NCBI GenBank assembly: GCA_910584875.1
Contig: CAJUDA010000007.1
Coordinates: 1 to 64,000 of the forward strand
Direction of reading: 5' to 3'
DNA length: 64,000 nt
From: an uncultured Eubacterium sp.
GTDB taxonomy: Bacteria; Bacillota; Clostridia; Lachnospirales; Lachnospiraceae
This document shows, one piece after another, positions 1-9,284 of this stretch. The position numbers and the translations under genes were made by a program. Position 1 is the stretch's first letter, and every line of letters starts with the position of its first letter. The notes under the pieces are model-generated. The model saw nothing but the letters and a program-made list of their open reading frames with translations. It was not told the origin of the DNA and searched no databases.

Positions 1-40
1 AGTACAGAACAAAAGTTCGATTTTGGTCTGTACTTTTTTT
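1..40 (+). terminator. Rho-independent terminator of a gene upstream of the window
   Basis: The arms AGTACAGA (1-8) and TCTGTACT (27-34) pair, with further AAAA/TTTT pairing inside, followed by seven T. It probably ends a gene lying before base 1. Confidence 0.7.
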
Positions 41-107
41 GACTTATGTGTTATACTAAAATCCGAATGATGGGATAATACTATATGGAATATTAAGAGG
101 CTAAACG

Positions 108-371
108 ATGAAAAAGAAAAAGGAAATAACCATTTTGCGTTCTTCGGCGGCAGAATATCTGACATTTATCACAGCTACTGGTGAAAGCGATGTAAATGCC
201 ATATATTCTGACGAAAATGTCTGGCTTTCCCAGAAAACAATGGGGTTGCTGTATAACGTAGAAACGCATACGGTCAATTATCATTTGAAAAAGATATTTG
301 CAGATGGTGAATTGGATGAGGTATCAGTTATTCGAAAATTTCGAATAACTGCATCAGACGGAAAAAACTAG
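108..371 (+). pseudogene. N-terminal remnant of a RhuM-family protein
   Basis: This 87-residue reading frame matches the start of RhuM-type virulence/accessory proteins: a short strand region, then the winged-helix-like block around residues 40-78 (WLSQKTMGLLYNV, HLKKIFADGELDE, SVIRKFRITASDGK). RhuM proteins are usually about 300 residues or more, and this one stops exactly where the conserved ASDGK block should continue into the rest of the protein. A plausible ribosome site (GAGG, 7 bases before the ATG) remains. The surrounding 530 bases are much more AT-rich than uvrB, which suggests the decayed edge of a transferred segment. RhuM function is not established, and this fragment may be non-functional. 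Confidence 0.6.
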
Positions 372-530
372 CTCTTTTTTCATAGAAAATTATAGTGTTT
401 AGCGGAAAGTGAATTAAAAATTGATTATATGATGAATACAAAAAACAGGGGGAAATAGCCATGTTTTTAAAAGATCGTCATTTATTCACTTTGATAATAA
501 AATGCCAGGTTTATAAAGAGAGGATTTTCA
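372..530. other. AT-rich intergenic scar before uvrB
   Basis: No convincing gene is present. A 27-codon frame starts at 461 after a GGGGGAAA ribosome-site-like run and overlaps the start of uvrB, but it resembles nothing I know. No clear SOS operator is seen next to uvrB. Confidence 0.4.
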
Positions 531-2516
531 ATGGATCATTTTGAATTAGTATCAGAATACGCACCTACAGGCGACCAGCCACAGGCGATCAAAGAATTAG
601 TCAATGGTTTCAAAGAGGGCAACCAGTTCCAAACCCTTCTGGGTGTAACTGGTTCCGGTAAAACCTTTACGATGGCGAATGTCATACAACAGTTAAATAA
701 ACCGACGCTTATTATAGCACACAACAAAACATTGGCGGCACAGTTATATGGTGAATTTAAAGAATTTTTCCCCAATAATGCGGTGGAGTATTTTGTCTCC
801 TACTATGACTACTATCAGCCGGAGGCGTATGTACCGTCCACAGACACTTACATTGAGAAGGACTCCGCCATCAATGAAGAGATTGACAAGCTTCGTCATT
901 CAGCCACGGCGGCGCTGACCGAGCGCAGTGATGTCATTATCATTTCCAGCGTATCCTGTATCTATGGTCTGGGAAGTCCGATCGATTACCAGACGATGAC
1001 CGTATCGCTGCGGCCGGGTATGGAGCGTGACCGTGACGAGGTGATCCGCAAGCTCATTGACATACAGTATACCAGAAATGATATGGATTTTCACCGTGGC
1101 ACATTCCGGGTCAGGGGAGATGTTGTTGAGATTTTCCCGGCTTCTGCCACAGACCGGGCGCTGCGGGTAGAATTTTTTGGTGATGAGGTGGACCGCATCC
1201 AGGAGATCGATGTGCTGACCGGAGACGCGATCAGCCAGTTAGAGCACATGGTTGTATTTCCGGCGTCCCATTATGTCGTGGCGCCGGAGAAGATGGAGAG
1301 GGCGATCCAGGGGATCGAGACAGAACTGAAAGAAACCGTTACCCGGTTTAAGCGGGAAGACAAGCTGATTGAGGCGCAGAGGATTTCTGAGCGGACGCAT
1401 TTTGACATCGAGATGATGAGGGAGACCGGTTTCTGTTCGGGGATCGAAAATTATTCCATGCACCTAAATGGTCTGAATCCGGGAGATACCCCGCAGACTC
1501 TGATGGATTATTTTCCCGATGATTTCCTCATTATCATTGATGAGTCTCATATTACCATTCCCCAGGTAAGGGGGATGTACAGCGGCGACCAGTCACGCAA
1601 GACGACACTGGTAGAATACGGATTCCGCCTGCCTTCGGCGAAAAGTAACCGCCCTCTGAATTTTGAAGAGTTTGAGGGGCATATTGATCAGATGCTGTTT
1701 GTGTCGGCGACGCCGTCAGATTATGAACAGTCTCATGAACTGCTTCGGACCGAGCAGATCATCCGTCCGACAGGGCTTCTGGACCCGGAAGTGATCGTGC
1801 GTCCGGTAAAGGGACAGGTTGATGACCTGCTCGGTGAGATACGAAAGGTGACGGAGAAAAAAGGGAAGGTTCTGGTCACGACACTGACCAAACGCATGGC
1901 GGAGGATCTGACCAAATACCTGCAGGAGGTCGGTGTACGGGTACGGTATCTTCACTCAGATATTGATACGCTGGAGCGTTCAGAGATCATACGGGATATG
2001 CGTATGGATGTATTTGATGTACTGGTAGGGATCAATCTTCTGCGGGAGGGACTGGATATCCCGGAAGTATGTCTGGTGGCGATCCTGGATGCAGATAAGG
2101 AAGGATTTCTGCGTTCAGAAACATCACTGATCCAGACGATCGGGAGGGCGGCACGGAATGCAGAAGGGCGTGTCATTATGTATGCAGACGCCGAGACAGA
2201 ATCCATGCAGAAGGCGATCCGGGAGACGAACCGCCGCCGGAAGGTGCAGCAGGCATATAATGAGGAACACGGCATAACGCCGCAGACGATAAAGAAGGCA
2301 GTGCGTGACCTGATACGCATTTCGCAGAAAGCCCCGGCAGATATTCTGGAAGAGGAAAAAGATCCCGAATCCATGAGTGCAGAGGAACTGCAGAAGGCGA
2401 TCCGGAAGATCATGAAAAATATGAATAAGGCGGCGACAGACCTGAACTTTGAACTTGCCGCCGAACTGCGGGATAAGATGATCGAATATAAAAAATATTT
2501 ACAGGAGATCGAATAA
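531..2516 (+). CDS. uvrB: UvrABC system protein B
   Basis: This is the DNA-damage-loading helicase subunit of nucleotide excision repair, which receives damaged DNA from UvrA and positions UvrC. At 661 residues it is full length for UvrB. The order is Walker A (GVTGSGKTFT, about 39-48), the beta-hairpin region with YYDYYQPEAYVP (about 92-103), DESH helicase box, SATPSDYE, helicase motif VI (QTIGRAARN) and the C-terminal UVR domain (ATDLNFELAAELRDKM) that binds UvrC. The start follows an AGAGAGGA ribosome site. uvrA follows after a 59-base gap, so the pair is probably co-transcribed. The gap contains a short palindrome of the window's dispersed repeat family. Confidence 0.98.
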   Translation: MDHFELVSEYAPTGDQPQAIKELVNGFKEGNQFQTLLGVTGSGKTFTMANVIQQLNKPTLIIAHNKTLAAQLYGEFKEFFPNNAVEYFVSYYDYYQPEAYVPSTDTYIEKDSAINEEIDKLRHSATAALTERSDVIIISSVSCIYGLGSPIDYQTMTVSLRPGMERDRDEVIRKLIDIQYTRNDMDFHRGTFRVRGDVVEIFPASATDRALRVEFFGDEVDRIQEIDVLTGDAISQLEHMVVFPASHYVVAPEKMERAIQGIETELKETVTRFKREDKLIEAQRISERTHFDIEMMRETGFCSGIENYSMHLNGLNPGDTPQTLMDYFPDDFLIIIDESHITIPQVRGMYSGDQSRKTTLVEYGFRLPSAKSNRPLNFEEFEGHIDQMLFVSATPSDYEQSHELLRTEQIIRPTGLLDPEVIVRPVKGQVDDLLGEIRKVTEKKGKVLVTTLTKRMAEDLTKYLQEVGVRVRYLHSDIDTLERSEIIRDMRMDVFDVLVGINLLREGLDIPEVCLVAILDADKEGFLRSETSLIQTIGRAARNAEGRVIMYADAETESMQKAIRETNRRRKVQQAYNEEHGITPQTIKKAVRDLIRISQKAPADILEEEKDPESMSAEELQKAIRKIMKNMNKAATDLNFELAAELRDKMIEYKKYLQEIE

Positions 2517-2540
2517 GACAGAAACAGGAAAGACAGAAAA

Positions 2541-2558
2541 CTCAACGGCGCCGTTGAG
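2541..2558. repeat. 18-bp perfect palindrome, dispersed repeat family
   Basis: CTCAACGGCGCCGTTGAG lies between uvrB and uvrA. The same word GCTCAACGGCGCC forms the ends of the 269-bp MITE at 60094-60362, so this looks like two element ends joined back to back. Confidence 0.6.
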
Positions 2559-2575
2559 GTATGATGGAGGTAACG

Positions 2576-5416
2576 ATGGAAAAGAAACGTATGATCCGCA
2601 TCCGCGGGGCAAAAGAACATAATTTGCAGGACATCAGTCTGGAGATACCACGGGATGAGTTTGTGGTTCTGACAGGACTCAGCGGTTCAGGGAAGTCATC
2701 CCTTGCTTTTGATACGATCTATGCAGAGGGGCAGCGGCGGTATATGGAATCCCTGTCCTCGTATGCCAGACAATTTCTGGGGCAGATGGAGAAGCCGGAT
2801 GTAGAAAGCATCGAGGGATTGCCGCCGGCGATCTCCATTGATCAGAAATCCACAAACCGGAATCCCCGTTCGACGGTGGGGACGGTCACAGAAATTTATG
2901 ATTATTACCGTCTTCTCTATGCCCGTATCGGGATACCGCACTGTCCAAAATGTGGAAAAGAGATTCGCAAGCAGAGCGTCGACATGATGGTGGATGAGGT
3001 GATGAAGCTGCCGGAACGCACGAAAATCCAGCTGCTGGCTCCTGTCGTCCGGGGGCGCAAGGGTGAACATACAAAGGTGCTGGACAAGGCAAAAAAGAGC
3101 GGATACGTCCGTGTGATGATTGATGGAAACCAGTATGAACTCAGTGAGGAGATCAAACTTGAAAAGAATAAAAAGCATAATATCGAGATCATCGTTGACC
3201 GTCTTATGATCAAAGAAGGGATCCAGAAACGACTGACGGATTCGATTGAAAATGTGCTGAAGCTTGCCGACGGACTTATGATCGTTGATGTCATAGGCGG
3301 GGATCCTATCAACTTCAGCCAGAGCTTTTCCTGCCCGGATTGTGGAATCAGTATTGAGGAACTGGAACCGCGAAGCTTTTCCTTCAACAATCCGTTCGGG
3401 GCATGCCCGGACTGTCTGGGCATCGGTTACCGGATGGAGTTTGATGAAGATCTGATCATACCGGATCCTTCCCTGAGTATCGATGAGGGCGCCATCGCAG
3501 CGCCGGGCTGGCAGTCTGTGGTCAAAGAGGGGAGTTACAGCCGCAGTACACTGGAGGCAATGGCAAACGAATACGGATTTTCCCTGTCTACTCCGTTTCA
3601 GGACTATCCGGCGGAGATCCGGGATCTTTTGTGGTACGGCACCGAAGGGCGACGTGTAGAGGTTCGCTATACCGGGCGACATGGCAGTGGTGTGTACAAT
3701 ATTGCCTTTGAGGGACTGCTGAATAATATCCAGAAGCGGTACCGGGAGACAGGATCCGAAGTGGCAAAACAGGAGTATGAGAGCTTTATGCAGATCACGC
3801 CATGCCACACCTGTGGTGGTAAGCGTCTGAAAAGAGAATCCTTATCAGTTACTGTGGGGGATAAAAATATTGCGGAGATCTGTGAATTTTCCATTCTGGA
3901 TCTGAAAGATTTTATGGACCGCCTGGAACTGACCAAAAGACAACAGCAGATCGGTCGGCTGGTACTGAAAGAGATCCGTTCCCGTCTGGGCTTCCTTGTC
4001 GATGTGGGACTGGATTACCTGAGCCTGTCCCGTGCCACGGCGTCTCTCTCCGGCGGCGAAGCACAGCGCATCCGTCTGGCGACCCAGATCGGTTCCGGGC
4101 TGGTAGGGGTGGCCTATATTCTGGACGAGCCGAGTATCGGACTCCATCAGCGGGATAATGATAAGCTGATCGCCACCCTGAAGAAGCTCAGGGATCTGGG
4201 AAATACCCTGATCGTCGTAGAACACGATGAAGATACGATGCTGGCAGCAGATCATGTGGTGGATATCGGACCGGGAGCCGGAAAAAATGGTGGTCATGTC
4301 GTGGCAGAAGGGACGGCAGAGGAGATCATGAAAGTGCCGGAGTCCATCACCGGAGCGTACCTGAGTAAGAGGATCGAGATTCCGGTCCCGGCAAAGCGCC
4401 GTAAACCGGCAGGATATCTTACGGTGAAGGGAGCGGAGGAGCATAACCTGAAAAAGATCAATGTAAAGATCCCGACGGGCATCCTGACGTGTGTGACAGG
4501 GGTATCCGGCTCTGGCAAGAGTTCTCTGGTCAATGAGATCCTGTCCAAGAGTCTGACGCGTACACTGAACCGCGCCCGCTGTATACCGGGTAAACATACA
4601 AAAATTGAAGGAGTGGAAAAGCTGGACAAGGTCATCAATATCGACCAGTCGCCGATCGGGCGCACGCCCCGTTCCAATCCTGCCACTTATACAGGTGTCT
4701 TTGACATGATCCGGGATCTCTTTGCGGCTACGCCGGACGCAAAGGCAAAAGGATATAAAAAAGGAAGATTCAGTTTTAATATCAAAGGGGGGCGCTGTGA
4801 GGCGTGTTCCGGGGACGGCATATTAAAAATTGAGATGAATTTCCTGCCGGATATCTATGTTCCCTGCGAAGTATGTGACGGGAAACGCTATAACCGGGAG
4901 ACACTGGATGTAAAATATAAGGGAAAGAGCATCTTTGATGTACTGGACATGACGGTGGAAGAGGCGCTGGACTTCTTTAAGCATATACCTACGATCCATC
5001 GTAAGATACAGACGCTGTATGACGTGGGACTTTCTTATGTGAAGCTGGGACAGCCTTCAACGACCCTTTCCGGCGGTGAGGCGCAGCGGATCAAGCTTGC
5101 CACAGAGCTGAGTAAGCGCAGTACAGGCCGGACTATCTATATACTGGACGAGCCGACGACAGGACTTCATTTTGCCGATGTTCACAAACTGATCGAGATC
5201 CTTCACCGGCTGGTTGAAGGCGGCAATACGGTAGTCGTGATCGAGCACAATCTGGATGTCATCAAAACGGCCGACTATCTGATCGATATGGGACCGGAAG
5301 GTGGCGACAAGGGGGGAACGGTAGTTGCCTGCGGCACACCGGAGAAGGTGGCGCAATGTGAGGAATCGTATACAGGATATTATATGAGAAAAATACTCGG
5401 AGATAAGGAGAGGTAG
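2576..5416 (+). CDS. uvrA: UvrABC system protein A
   Basis: This is the damage-recognition ATPase of nucleotide excision repair, an ABC-type dimer that hands DNA to UvrB. There are two ABC cassettes: a first Walker A (GLSGSGKSSLAFDT) and a second (GVSGSGKSSLVNE), two signature blocks (LSGGEAQRI), and Walker B regions ILDEPSIGLHQRD and ILDEPTTGLHFAD. Zinc modules CPKCGKEI, CPDCGIS and CEACSGDG are present. I place the start at the second of two in-frame ATGs, because GGAGG sits 5 bases before it and would lie inside the coding sequence if the ATG at 2561 were used. The predicted protein is 946 residues, normal for the family. Confidence 0.97.
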   Translation: MEKKRMIRIRGAKEHNLQDISLEIPRDEFVVLTGLSGSGKSSLAFDTIYAEGQRRYMESLSSYARQFLGQMEKPDVESIEGLPPAISIDQKSTNRNPRSTVGTVTEIYDYYRLLYARIGIPHCPKCGKEIRKQSVDMMVDEVMKLPERTKIQLLAPVVRGRKGEHTKVLDKAKKSGYVRVMIDGNQYELSEEIKLEKNKKHNIEIIVDRLMIKEGIQKRLTDSIENVLKLADGLMIVDVIGGDPINFSQSFSCPDCGISIEELEPRSFSFNNPFGACPDCLGIGYRMEFDEDLIIPDPSLSIDEGAIAAPGWQSVVKEGSYSRSTLEAMANEYGFSLSTPFQDYPAEIRDLLWYGTEGRRVEVRYTGRHGSGVYNIAFEGLLNNIQKRYRETGSEVAKQEYESFMQITPCHTCGGKRLKRESLSVTVGDKNIAEICEFSILDLKDFMDRLELTKRQQQIGRLVLKEIRSRLGFLVDVGLDYLSLSRATASLSGGEAQRIRLATQIGSGLVGVAYILDEPSIGLHQRDNDKLIATLKKLRDLGNTLIVVEHDEDTMLAADHVVDIGPGAGKNGGHVVAEGTAEEIMKVPESITGAYLSKRIEIPVPAKRRKPAGYLTVKGAEEHNLKKINVKIPTGILTCVTGVSGSGKSSLVNEILSKSLTRTLNRARCIPGKHTKIEGVEKLDKVINIDQSPIGRTPRSNPATYTGVFDMIRDLFAATPDAKAKGYKKGRFSFNIKGGRCEACSGDGILKIEMNFLPDIYVPCEVCDGKRYNRETLDVKYKGKSIFDVLDMTVEEALDFFKHIPTIHRKIQTLYDVGLSYVKLGQPSTTLSGGEAQRIKLATELSKRSTGRTIYILDEPTTGLHFADVHKLIEILHRLVEGGNTVVVIEHNLDVIKTADYLIDMGPEGGDKGGTVVACGTPEKVAQCEESYTGYYMRKILGDKER

Positions 5417-5422
5417 AAATAT

Positions 5423-6007
5423 ATGTATTCATTTTTTGCCATGATGGCGCGCATGAAATATATTGAACGGTGGGCGCTGATGCGCAATTCCAGACAGGAA
5501 AATATCAGTGAACACTCGCTGGAGGTTGCGATGCTGGCACATGGTCTTGCCATTATCAGCAATGAAAAATGCGGCGGGCAGCTGGATGTAGAGCGGATCG
5601 CCCTGATGGGGCTGTACCATGATGCCAATGAGATCATCACCGGGGATATGCCCACCCCGGTGAAATATTTTGACAAGGATATCAAAGCTGCCTACAAAAA
5701 TGTAGAGGATGTGGCAAACAGGACGCTGATTGACAAGCTGCCGGAATACATGAAAAAATATTACGATTCTGTATTTTTTCAGAGAAAATCCCAGGAAGAG
5801 GAATGGAAGATCGTCAAGGCGGCAGATAAGCTCTCCGCCCTGATCAAGTGTATGGAAGAACTCCGCTCGGGCAACCAGGAATTTAAGACGGCGCTGGAGA
5901 CGACGAGGCAGGCTCTGGTGGATATGAAAATGAAAGAAGTAAGGATTTTCATGGAAGAGTTTCTTCCGGCATACGATCTGACGCTGGATGAACTGCAGGA
6001 GAAGTGA
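5423..6007 (+). CDS. HD-domain 5'-deoxynucleotidase YfbR-like
   Basis: This is a 194-residue HD-domain phosphohydrolase of the YfbR family, which removes phosphate from deoxyribonucleoside 5'-monophosphates and helps balance the dNTP pool. Metal ligands are visible as EHS (near 31-33), the YHD pair (near 68-70, followed by ANE) and a late D in KAADKLSALIKC. It starts 6 bases after the uvrA stop, behind a GGAGAGG ribosome site, so it is in the uvrBA transcript. Coupling a nucleotide-pool enzyme to excision repair is reasonable, but that link is inferred from position only. Confidence 0.85.
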   Translation: MYSFFAMMARMKYIERWALMRNSRQENISEHSLEVAMLAHGLAIISNEKCGGQLDVERIALMGLYHDANEIITGDMPTPVKYFDKDIKAAYKNVEDVANRTLIDKLPEYMKKYYDSVFFQRKSQEEEWKIVKAADKLSALIKCMEELRSGNQEFKTALETTRQALVDMKMKEVRIFMEEFLPAYDLTLDELQEK

Positions 6008-6008
6008 A

Positions 6009-6590
6009 CTATTTATTTTCTTTTAAAATGAGTGTATTCAGTATCTCCATCACCTGTCCGCCGTTTTGTTTCCACCAGGTTTCACTGTCGCAGAAATTAA
6101 GCACGGTAAAGTAGTTTTTAAACTGCTTATGGAACAGGATGTAATCCCAGTATGGTTTTCCATCATAATATCCGGCTTCCCCGTCCATATTATTGATTTT
6201 GAGTTTTTGCGTTTTCAGCCCGGTGCCGCAGACGCCGAACCATTTCGTATATTGTACGGAAATTTTCTTCTTTTTTGATGAATTCTTCCAAAAAGTAATG
6301 CCAAAGGATTCATCCTCTTTTGTCTTTTTATACTTTTCGATCTTGTGGGACCAGCCATCCGGGATGCATAGCAAGATACTTCCTTTCTTACATGAATAGG
6401 AAATGCGGTTATTCTCCGGCTGGCCGTTGCTGTCTGCCGCCTCGTTGCCGGATATGGCTTGCTGTGAGGATACCCGTGTTATATTCTTTTGAATGCGATT
6501 TGTCGAAGTCACTTTATCGATCTTATTACTGCATCCGGCGAGAGCAAGACACATCAGCGACACTGCAATGATCTTTGTTATTTTTTTCAT
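6009..6590 (-). CDS. small secreted lipoprotein of unknown function
   Basis: The predicted 193-residue precursor has a lipoprotein signal: a basic start (MKKITK), a hydrophobic core and the lipobox LALAGC with Cys at residue 20, so the mature protein should be anchored to the outer face of the membrane. The mature part (SYSCKKGSILLCIPDGWSHK ... KPYWDYILFHKQFKNYFTVLNFCDSETWWK) is rich in aromatic residues and may form a small beta fold. I do not recognise a family. The start at 6590 is preferred to the ATG at 6602 because AAGGA is too close to the latter. An extended -10 (TGGTATAAT, 6622-6630 on the reverse strand) lies upstream, so it can be transcribed separately from dtd. Confidence 0.7.
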   Translation of the reverse strand: MKKITKIIAVSLMCLALAGCSNKIDKVTSTNRIQKNITRVSSQQAISGNEAADSNGQPENNRISYSCKKGSILLCIPDGWSHKIEKYKKTKEDESFGITFWKNSSKKKKISVQYTKWFGVCGTGLKTQKLKINNMDGEAGYYDGKPYWDYILFHKQFKNYFTVLNFCDSETWWKQNGGQVMEILNTLILKENK

Positions 6591-6716
6591 ACACAGTTCC
6601 ATCCTTTCTATAATAAATCTAATTATACCAGCCTGGCAGGATTGTCAGGTTCGTTATTGATAGGACGAATGACTGACGGAAACTGTTGCAGGAAATTTTC
6701 AAAAACTGTGTAGATC

Positions 6717-7157
6717 TTATTCTTTTGTGTCAAAAAGTAAGGTGACCGGACCATCGTTTACAGACGCCACTTTCATATCGGCACCAAATTCACCGTGTTC
6801 TACATGAAATCCTCTTTCCCGGCAGGATGCCATAAACTGTTCATAGAGGGGGATCGCAAGATCCGGTTTCGCCGCCCCGCTGAAGCCGGGACGGCGGCTT
6901 TTCAGACTGGCATACAGGGTGAACTGGGAGACTACAAGGAGCTGTCCGCCTGCCTGTTCCAAATTGCGGTTCATTTTTCCATTTTCATCTTCAAATACCC
7001 GGACACCGCAGATTTTGTCTGCCAGTTTGAATGCATCCTCTTCGGTATCGTCTGGTCCGATGCCGAGAAGGACCAGAAATCCGGTTCCTATTTTTCCACG
7101 GATTGTATGATCAATCGTGACAGAAGCTTCTGCCACGCGGGTTACCACTGCTTTCAT
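6717..7157 (-). CDS. dtd: D-aminoacyl-tRNA deacylase
   Basis: This enzyme hydrolyses D-amino acids (and glycine mis-charged on tRNA-Ala) from tRNA, protecting translation. At 146 residues it is full length. Diagnostic blocks are MKAVVTRVAEASV at the start, the SQFTLYA motif near residue 78 and the C-terminal NDGPVTLLFDT with the Gly-cisPro pair that provides chiral proofreading. GGAGG lies 5 bases before the ATG. A reading frame remains open upstream of this ATG, but the family start and ribosome site fix 7157. An extended -10 (TGCTATAAT, near 7189-7197 on the reverse strand) is the likely promoter. It diverges from the riboflavin operon. Confidence 0.95.
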   Translation of the reverse strand: MKAVVTRVAEASVTIDHTIRGKIGTGFLVLLGIGPDDTEEDAFKLADKICGVRVFEDENGKMNRNLEQAGGQLLVVSQFTLYASLKSRRPGFSGAAKPDLAIPLYEQFMASCRERGFHVEHGEFGADMKVASVNDGPVTLLFDTKE

Positions 7158-7247
7158 ATGTGCCTCCTTTGGATGATATGCAGGTAATATTATAGCACAA
7201 GAAATGGAATAAGGGCAGATAATTGTAGAAAAAATCTCAAAAAACCA

Positions 7248-7276
7248 TTGAACATCACCGTACAATAGGTTATAAT
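7248..7276 (+). promoter_or_regulatory. sigma-A promoter of the riboflavin operon
   Basis: -35 TTGAAC (7248-7253), 17-base spacer, -10 TATAAT (7271-7276). It lies 27 bases before the FMN aptamer. Confidence 0.85.
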
Positions 7277-7302
7277 GACCTACATAATACGAAAACACAT
7301 TT

Positions 7303-7416
7303 TCAGGGCGGGGTGAAAGTCCCCACCGGCGGTACAGCCCGCGAGCGGTTCCCCGGCAGGGATACTGCTGATCCGGTGAGATTCCGGAGCCGACAGTATA
7401 GTCTGGATGAAAGAAG
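7303..7416 (+). ncRNA. FMN riboswitch (RFN element)
   Basis: The conserved RFN blocks are present in order: TCAGGGCGGGGTGAAAGTCC, CCACCGGCGGTA, AGCCCGCGAGC, CTGATCCGGTGAGATTCCGG, AGCCGACAGTATAGTCTGGA and a closing GATGAAAGAAGA. It sits between a strong promoter and ribD, so FMN should repress the rib genes downstream. Confidence 0.97.
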
Positions 7417-7436
7417 ATGTTAAAAAGTCTGTTTAT

Positions 7437-7475
7437 CATGCCCTGAGCAAAACTGTGCCCGGGGCATTTTATAAT
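7437..7475 (+). terminator. expression-platform terminator of the FMN riboswitch
   Basis: ATGCCC and GGGGCAT pair around an inner TGAGCA/TGCCC arm and are followed by TTTTATAATT. It stands directly after the aptamer and before ribD, as expected for FMN-dependent premature termination. Confidence 0.75.
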
Positions 7476-7504
7476 TGTAAGAAATAACACGGAGGAAGTT
7501 TGCA

Positions 7505-8617
7505 GTGACGAAATATGAATATATGCAGTTGGCGATTGACCTGGCGAGGAAGGGGACCGGACATACATCCCCCAACCCCCTTGTAGGCTGTGTCGTAGTG
7601 AAGGATGGGAAGATCATGACGGATGGGTATCATGAGCAGTATGGTGAGTATCATGCCGAGCGGAATGCCCTCATACGCTGTGAGGAAGATCTGACGGGGG
7701 CGGATCTGTATGTGACGCTGGAACCATGCTGCCATCACGGTCAGACGCCGCCTTGTACAGATATTATCCTGGAACGGGGGATCGGCCGGGTATATATCGG
7801 AGCGATGGATCCCAATCCGAAAGTGGCAGGGCAGGGGGCGCAGATCCTGCGCGATCATGGGGTCGTGGTAGAGACCGGGATACTGGAGCAGGAGTGCCTG
7901 GAACTGAATGAAGTATTTTTTCAATTTATATCCACCGGTATCCCCTATGTGGCAATGAAGTATGCCATGACAATGGATGGCAAGATCGCTACGTATACCG
8001 GGGATTCCAAATGGGTGACAGGAGAGGTGGCACGCCATCATGTGCATGAGCTCCGCAAACGCTACAGCGCCATAATGATCGGTATCGGTACGGTGCTGGT
8101 CGATGACCCGATGCTCAACTGCCGGATCGAGGAAGGGGTGGATCCGGTGCGGGTGATCTGTGATTCCCGATTACGGATCCCGCTGGAGAGCCAGATCGTC
8201 CGGACGGCAAAAGAGATCCCGGTTATCGTGGCATATGCAGAAGGAGAGGCAGCGAAGGAACAGGCACTGAAGGAAGCAGGAGTCGGGCTGCTCCGGGTGG
8301 ATGACAGGGGAAAAGTAGATTTTCCGAAACTGTTACGGGTGCTGGGAGAAAAAAAGATCGACAGCGTGCTGATCGAAGGCGGCGGTACCTTCCATGGAAC
8401 GGTTTTGAAAAGCGGTATGGTAAACAGGATCTACTGTTATATGGCGCCAAAGCTGATCGGAGGCAAAGAAGCCAGATCTCCGGTGGAGGGAGATGGTTTT
8501 TCCTATATGAGGGAGGCGCTGGAGGTTACCGGCACAGAGATCATAAAACTGGGTGAGGATATATGTATCACCGGGTGTGTCCGGAAGGAGGCTGAGAAAT
8601 GTTTACCGGAATCATAG
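7505..8617 (+). CDS. ribD: bifunctional riboflavin deaminase/reductase RibD
   Basis: This enzyme carries out steps two and three of riboflavin synthesis: deamination of the diaminopyrimidinone and NADPH-dependent reduction of its ribosyl side chain. The N-terminal cytidine-deaminase-like domain has the zinc motif HAE (YHAERNAL, near residue 48) with PCCHHGQTPPC (near 75-85). The C-terminal reductase begins with AMTMDGKIATYTGDSKWVTG and has the IEGGGTFHG nucleotide loop. GTG at 7505 is used, 9 bases after GGAGG. The 3' end overlaps ribE by 19 bases, giving translational coupling. It is the first gene of the FMN-riboswitch-controlled operon. Confidence 0.96.
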   Translation: MTKYEYMQLAIDLARKGTGHTSPNPLVGCVVVKDGKIMTDGYHEQYGEYHAERNALIRCEEDLTGADLYVTLEPCCHHGQTPPCTDIILERGIGRVYIGAMDPNPKVAGQGAQILRDHGVVVETGILEQECLELNEVFFQFISTGIPYVAMKYAMTMDGKIATYTGDSKWVTGEVARHHVHELRKRYSAIMIGIGTVLVDDPMLNCRIEEGVDPVRVICDSRLRIPLESQIVRTAKEIPVIVAYAEGEAAKEQALKEAGVGLLRVDDRGKVDFPKLLRVLGEKKIDSVLIEGGGTFHGTVLKSGMVNRIYCYMAPKLIGGKEARSPVEGDGFSYMREALEVTGTEIIKLGEDICITGCVRKEAEKCLPES

Positions 8618-9249
8618 AGGAAATGGGTGAGATCACTGCCATCGAGAGAGGGAGCCGGTCAGCGGTGCTCCATATCCGCTGTCAGCAGGTGCTCGAAGGA
8701 ACAAAGGTGGGCGACAGCATTGCAGTGAACGGAGTATGTTTGACGGTGACGACGTTGGATGCACACGGTTATACGGCAGATGTTATGGCGGAAACCCTCG
8801 ACCGCAGTTCATTGGGAGCGTTGCGGCGGGGAAGCCGTGTCAATCTCGAGCGGGCGATGCCGGCAGATGGCAGATTTGGCGGACATATCGTGGCAGGGCA
8901 TATTGACGGGACAGGAAGAGTGGCAGAGGTGACGCGGGATGAAACCGCTGTCTGGTACCGGATCACGGCAGAACCGCAGATTCTCCGTTATATTGTGGAG
9001 AAAGGTTCGGTCACCATTGACGGGATCAGCCTGACGGTAACAAGGGTGACGGGAGAGGATTTCAGCGTATCCATCATTCCCCACACGCAGGCGAACACTG
9101 TGCTGGCGGACAGAACAGCCGGTGACATTGTGAATCTGGAGACAGATATCATCGGAAAATATGTAGAAAAGTTAATGAGACCGGGGGAACCGGCAGAGAA
9201 GGAAAGCCGTCTCACCATGGAATATTTGGCGGAACATGGTTTTTCCTGA
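8599..9249 (+). CDS. ribE: riboflavin synthase, alpha chain
   Basis: This enzyme dismutates two molecules of 6,7-dimethyl-8-ribityllumazine to riboflavin. The 216-residue protein shows the two tandem lumazine-binding barrels: repeat one opens with MFTGIIEEMG and contains GDSIAVNGVCLTV, and repeat two contains GHIVAGHIDGTGRV and GSVTIDGISLTVT. It overlaps the end of ribD, with a ribosome site (GGAGG) inside ribD. The gene is also called ribC in E. coli naming. No anomalies are seen. Confidence 0.96.
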   Translation: MFTGIIEEMGEITAIERGSRSAVLHIRCQQVLEGTKVGDSIAVNGVCLTVTTLDAHGYTADVMAETLDRSSLGALRRGSRVNLERAMPADGRFGGHIVAGHIDGTGRVAEVTRDETAVWYRITAEPQILRYIVEKGSVTIDGISLTVTRVTGEDFSVSIIPHTQANTVLADRTAGDIVNLETDIIGKYVEKLMRPGEPAEKESRLTMEYLAEHGFS

Positions 9250-9284
9250 AAATAGTAGAATAGAGATGAAGGAGGAAGACAGTG

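Noticed and set aside
7..18. GAACAAAAGTTC, resembling a Gram-positive LexA (SOS) box near uvrB
   Set aside because: It lies inside the stem-loop of a terminator (1-40), more than 500 bases from uvrB, with another reading frame between.
461..544. 27-codon ORF with a ribosome-site-like run before uvrB
   Set aside because: It overlaps uvrB, resembles no known peptide and lies in decayed AT-rich DNA.
2696..3808. Long antisense reading frame over uvrA
   Set aside because: A codon-bias shadow of uvrA: no ribosome site, no recognisable domain, composition explained by the real gene. The same applies to the antisense frame at 8988-10046.
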